From an uncultured Cellvibrionales bacterium (GTDB lineage: Bacteria > Pseudomonadota > Gammaproteobacteria > Pseudomonadales > Porticoccaceae), in NCBI GenBank assembly GCA_913031645.1, contig CAJWFB010000008.1, forward strand, positions 1 through 39,126: a DNA stretch of 39,126 nt, read 5' to 3'. Position numbers and translations under genes: made by a program. The notes under the pieces are model-generated. The model ran no database searches and was not told the origin of the DNA. It saw only the letters and a list, made by a program, of their open reading frames with translations. Numbering within the stretch: the stretch's first letter is position 1; each line of letters begins with the position of its first letter. Positions 36,233 to 39,126 of the stretch are shown piece after piece.

Positions 36233-36838
36233 TTAAACGATCGGGCCTGAATGAAAGCGAAACTCCGTGTCAGGCGCCTGAATCAGTTTTTGCTCACATG
36301 CAGAGATATCAGTAATACGCTGATCAATAGATTCATTGTCCGCGGCTTTCGTGGCTAAGGCTAGATAGTCTTGGTAGTGACGCGCTTCAGATTTAAGCAA
36401 CGACTGATAAAACGCCTTTAGCTCGCTGTCTAAATGGGGCGCAATTTTAGCAAACCGCTCGCAAGACCGCGCTTCAATAAACGCGCCAACGATAAGCACA
36501 TCCACGAGTCGACCAGGATCGTCTTTGCGTACCACCTCTCGAAGGCCCGCAGCGTAGCGAGATGCGGAAATGTGCTGATAGGGAATATTGCGCTGTGTCA
36601 TGATTTTGATCACTTGTTCGAAATGGCGCATTTCTTCTCGCACCAATCGTGACATTTTATTCAACAGCTCAAAGTTATCGGTATAGCGATAGATCAAATT
36701 GAGGGCAGTACTCGCGGCCTTTTTCTCACAATTAGCGTGATCGATCAACATAACTGTTTGATTATTTAGCGCATTTTCCAACCATAGATCGGGCGTAGGG
36801 CAAGGCAAAAAAGCCTCAATATGTTGAATATCAGTCAT
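36233..36838 (-). CDS. miaE: tRNA-(ms2io6A37) hydroxylase MiaE
   Basis: A 201-residue diiron monooxygenase that hydroxylates the isopentenyl group of ms2i6A37 in tRNAs reading U-starting codons. The ferritin-like iron ligands are seen in LIDHANCEKKAAS, EEMRHFEQV (ExxH), AFIEARSCERF and SEARHYQDY (ExxH). Length matches the family. It stands alone with the opposite orientation to gltA. Its oxygen-dependent reaction suggests an aerobic organism and an i6A pathway (MiaA, MiaB) elsewhere. Confidence 0.93.
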   Translation of the reverse strand: MTDIQHIEAFLPCPTPDLWLENALNNQTVMLIDHANCEKKAASTALNLIYRYTDNFELLNKMSRLVREEMRHFEQVIKIMTQRNIPYQHISASRYAAGLREVVRKDDPGRLVDVLIVGAFIEARSCERFAKIAPHLDSELKAFYQSLLKSEARHYQDYLALATKAADNESIDQRITDISACEQKLIQAPDTEFRFHSGPIV

Positions 36839-36973
36839 AATTGATTGTCTTAGTAGTAACCTTTAAGGATGATTTAACCTGAACGAAGGGTCGGCCGGAA
36901 CCGTCATTTTGTCAAGTAGCACTTCGTCTTGTCAATTTGATCTTCATTTTATTCTAGCCGCAATATCACTGCT

Positions 36974-37663
36974 CTAAATATTGCTGATTGAGGCCAGTAA
37001 CGTCTCATAACTACTAATAATAGGTTGGTACTGCGCTGGGTCGTTTTTCGCTTTTTGGCGATAGTGTCCAACGATCCGCTGCCAATATTGCTGGTGGTCT
37101 GAATCCGACCAATCCCACATTTTATTGCCAGTATTGAGTATTTCATCACCTTCGCTTTTAGACACATAAATGCCTTCATAGAAGCGATTATTTTCAAAGA
37201 TAATTCGCTCATCTTTTAGCCTAAAGCCGCTATTGATTAACGCGTCCCGAACTGAATAATTCCCATGAACACAACAAATCAACAGATCAAATGACGTATC
37301 AGGTGCAGATGCAGAAAGGCTATTAATGAATTCAATGGTTTGTCGGGCGCCAACACCCGCAATGATAAAGAGTTGAGAATTACCATTGGGTACGACAATA
37401 TTTTTGACATCATCGCAGTAGACTCGCCATGTATATTTATCGGGTGGACAATTTTTTCTTAACGCCGTTTCCAATCTTTTCATTTGCTCGGCAAGAACAT
37501 CGACAAAAATGACCTCTCCAGCACGCGCTCTCTTGAGCAGGGACATGCCAAGCAAACCATGGTCACAGCAACAATCCCAGATAACTGAGTAAGGATGCTC
37601 AAGCATACTCTCGAGCTGACTGAGTCTGCTGCCGGGCCTTAATAGTTTTTTGTTTGTACTCAT
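36974..37663 (-). CDS. trmK: tRNA (adenine22-N1)-methyltransferase TrmK
   Basis: A 229-residue SAM-dependent methyltransferase of the COG2384/TrmK family that methylates A22 in tRNA. It begins with RLSQLESMLEHPYSVIWDCCCDHGLLGMSLL, where the DxxxDHG SAM motif is typical. The next motif is VIFVDVLAEQMKRLE, and IIAGVGARQTIEFI replaces the family's usual GMGG loop. The GMGG glycine pattern being GVGA is a mild deviation. The C-terminal third is an alpha-helical tail. It is a single gene with no clear partner. The 310 bases downstream lead to miaE, another tRNA-modification gene. Confidence 0.85.
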   Translation of the reverse strand: MSTNKKLLRPGSRLSQLESMLEHPYSVIWDCCCDHGLLGMSLLKRARAGEVIFVDVLAEQMKRLETALRKNCPPDKYTWRVYCDDVKNIVVPNGNSQLFIIAGVGARQTIEFINSLSASAPDTSFDLLICCVHGNYSVRDALINSGFRLKDERIIFENNRFYEGIYVSKSEGDEILNTGNKMWDWSDSDHQQYWQRIVGHYRQKAKNDPAQYQPIISSYETLLASISNI

Positions 37664-38124
37664 AAGAAAAGCCGCGACTAAATATCGTTCAACATGAGGC
37701 GTCTTACCCCATATTTTGTTAAATCTTGTGTCTACGCGGCTAGTTAGCCCCAGATCTCAGACTTTACCCTGCAAAAAATGCTTAAAAAATCCTAAATATG
37801 TCAACCAAATATTTCCCTATTTAATCAGATAATGTCATTTTTTACCTTATGCCGCCCTGTCATGGGACGGAATTTTACTACTGCTTGCTACCAAAAAATA
37901 CAGCCATAAAAATAAGTGATTAGTTCTTGGGGAACCATACACCATGAGGCGGTTAAAAGTTGCTGATTCAACGTAACTATGCCTACAGTAACAAGCAGGA
38001 ATAATAACGGGTATATACTTTAAACCTATAAACAAACTACCGAATACCGTATAATTATCTCCCTGAACAAGAGCCATCTATGGCCTAGATTTACCACATT
38101 AATGAGAGAAAAGAAAAGCACACC
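37664..38124. other. trmK-acnB divergent intergenic region
   Basis: This stretch should contain the promoters of trmK and acnB. A consensus TATAAT lies at 38050-38055, about 100 bases before the acnB ATG, with no clear -35. GCCAT-CT-ATGGC (38073-38084) could form a small hairpin near the 5' end of the acnB mRNA. I see no gene or RNA here. Confidence 0.4.
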
Positions 38125-38157
38125 GTGCTAGAAGCCTACCGCGAGAGATTTGAATGA
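38125..38157 (+). pseudogene. Ten-codon frame (V-L-E-A-Y-R-E-R-F-E) overlapping the acnB start: possible relic of an E. coli-type acnB N-terminus or coupling leader
   Basis: GTG 38125 opens a frame reading VLEAYRERFE and ending in a TGA that overlaps the acnB ATG as ATGA. The first six residues match the canonical N-terminus of the E. coli/Pseudomonas-type AcnB (M/V-L-E-x-Y-R), often starting with GTG. The acnB that follows belongs by sequence to another lineage. The match is short and could be chance. As it stands the frame would couple translation into acnB. Confidence 0.35.
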
Positions 38158-39126
38158 GCTTATATTCAGAGTATATGGACGAAATCGCCACCCGTAAAAA
38201 GGACCTAGGATTAAATCCAAAGCCAATTGACAGCGCTGATTTGCTGGCAGAAATTATTGCCCAAATCAAAGATACGGAGAATGAGCAGCGCAAAGATTCC
38301 CTGACATTTTTCATTTATAATGCGCTACCAGGAACAACCAGCGCTGCTGGCGTGAAAGCACAGTTTCTGAAAGAAATCATTCTGGGTGAATCTGTCGTTG
38401 CAGAGATCACAGCAGAATTTGCCTTCGAACTGCTATCGCACATGAAAGGCGGCCCCTCTATTGAAGTTTTGCTCAATCTTGCTCTGTCTGACGATGCAGT
38501 CGTTGCCAAACCAGCCGCTGATGTTCTGAAAACTCAGGTATTTTTGTACGAAGCCGATACCGATCGCTTGACCGCCGCTTTTAAAGCCGGCAACGCCATT
38601 GCTAAAGAGATTCTAGGGAGCTATGCACAAGCCGAGTTCTTTACCAAACTGCCAGAAATTGATGAGACCATTGAAATCGTCACTTATATCGCCGGCGAAG
38701 GTGATATCTCCACTGACTTACTGTCTCCCGGCAATCAAGCGCACTCACGTGCCGACCGCGAACTGCATGGACAGTGTATGGTCACCCCCGAAGCCCAGCA
38801 GGAAATCGTTGATCTGCAGAAGAAACACCCGAACGCCAAAGTGATGCTAATCGCTGAGAAAGGCACTATGGGAGTGGGTTCCTCACGTATGTCCGGCGTC
38901 AATAACGTTGCCCTGTGGGCCGGTAAGCAAGCGAGCCCATATGTGCCGTTCATCAATATCGCTCCAGTTGTTGCCGGTACTAACGGTATCTCTCCAATCT
39001 TTTTGACCACCGTTGACGTCACCGGTGGCATCGGTCTCGATCTGAAAAACTGGGTTAAAAAAGTAGACGCCAAAGGCAACACCGTTTTTGACGATAATGG
39101 CGATGCCGTGCTGGAAGAGGCTTACT
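38154..39126 (+). CDS. acnB: Aconitate hydratase B (bifunctional 2-methylisocitrate dehydratase type), N-terminal 324 residues (cut by window edge)
   Basis: The N-terminal part of an AcnB-type aconitase, the TCA enzyme converting citrate to isocitrate. It starts MSLYSEYMDEIATRKKDLGLNPKPID, then KDSLTFFIYNALPGTTSAAGVKAQFLKEIILGE (a HEAT-like domain) and the swivel domain from about residue 165 (IVTYIAGEGDISTDLLSPGNQAHSR), then GTMGVGSSRMSGVNNVALW. This wording is that of the clade with a YxEYxxEIxxRK start rather than the E. coli LEEYRKHVAER clade. An in-frame TGA (38151-38153) immediately before the ATG excludes any longer start. GAGAGA lies just upstream. The Fe-S ligands are beyond the window. 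Confidence 0.93.
   Translation, partial: MSLYSEYMDEIATRKKDLGLNPKPIDSADLLAEIIAQIKDTENEQRKDSLTFFIYNALPGTTSAAGVKAQFLKEIILGESVVAEITAEFAFELLSHMKGGPSIEVLLNLALSDDAVVAKPAADVLKTQVFLYEADTDRLTAAFKAGNAIAKEILGSYAQAEFFTKLPEIDETIEIVTYIAGEGDISTDLLSPGNQAHSRADRELHGQCMVTPEAQQEIVDLQKKHPNAKVMLIAEKGTMGVGSSRMSGVNNVALWAGKQASPYVPFINIAPVVAGTNGISPIFLTTVDVTGGIGLDLKNWVKKVDAKGNTVFDDNGDAVLEEAY

Noticed and set aside
37671-37740. GCCGCG and CGCGGC inverted repeat upstream of trmK
   Set aside because: The arms are only six bases long and about 58 bases apart, too weak to call a structure.

Overview
The window looks like chromosome of a heterotrophic, probably marine gammaproteobacterium. Three things suggest this: a Pseudomonas/Cellvibrionales-like sdhCDAB-sucAB-lpd-sucCD operon facing gltA, a LexA-type SOS box of gammaproteobacterial form, and a large share of acyl-CoA and lipid catabolism genes. 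I see no rRNA, tRNA, insertion sequence, prophage or CRISPR array. Assignment below class level is inference.

Region 1 (1-7962, mostly minus strand) is a lipid or terpenoid-type acyl-CoA catabolic block. It holds an acyl-CoA carboxylase carboxyltransferase (cut by the window edge), an AtuA-like protein, an MFS transporter, an APH-type phosphotransferase, an SCP2 protein, an acyl-CoA dehydrogenase and an AraC-family regulator. Region 2 (8123-18611) carries the SOS mutagenesis cassette imuA-imuB and dnaE2. It is split by a 5-kb insert holding an unknown lipoprotein, an acyl-CoA synthetase, metY, a DUF962 protein and a small acidic lipoprotein. Both halves have near-consensus LexA boxes. Region 3 (18778-21187) is an SDR plus a Baeyer-Villiger-type monooxygenase. 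Region 4 (21223-23390) is a ZntR-like metal sensor with its own MerR-type promoter, an SO_0444-type metal efflux permease and bioY.

Region 5 (23414-39126) is central carbon metabolism: sucD, sucC, lpd, sucB, sucA, sdhB, sdhA, sdhD and sdhC read as one minus-strand operon, divergent from gltA. Two tRNA-modification genes (miaE, trmK) follow, then the 5' part of an acnB. Acetyl-CoA and succinyl-CoA from region 1 would feed directly into this cycle.

The most interesting signal is a 66-bp promoter module found three times, upstream of the AtuA-like gene, the acyl-CoA dehydrogenase and the acyl-CoA synthetase. Each copy has two direct-repeat boxes exactly 21 bp apart, a GATTA block and a TAsTAT -10 element at the same spacing. 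This is the geometry expected for an AraC-family activator, and an AraC-family gene lies next to one copy. A second notable signal is a short relic-like reading frame (V-L-E-A-Y-R) that overlaps the acnB start and resembles the N-terminus of the other acnB lineage.
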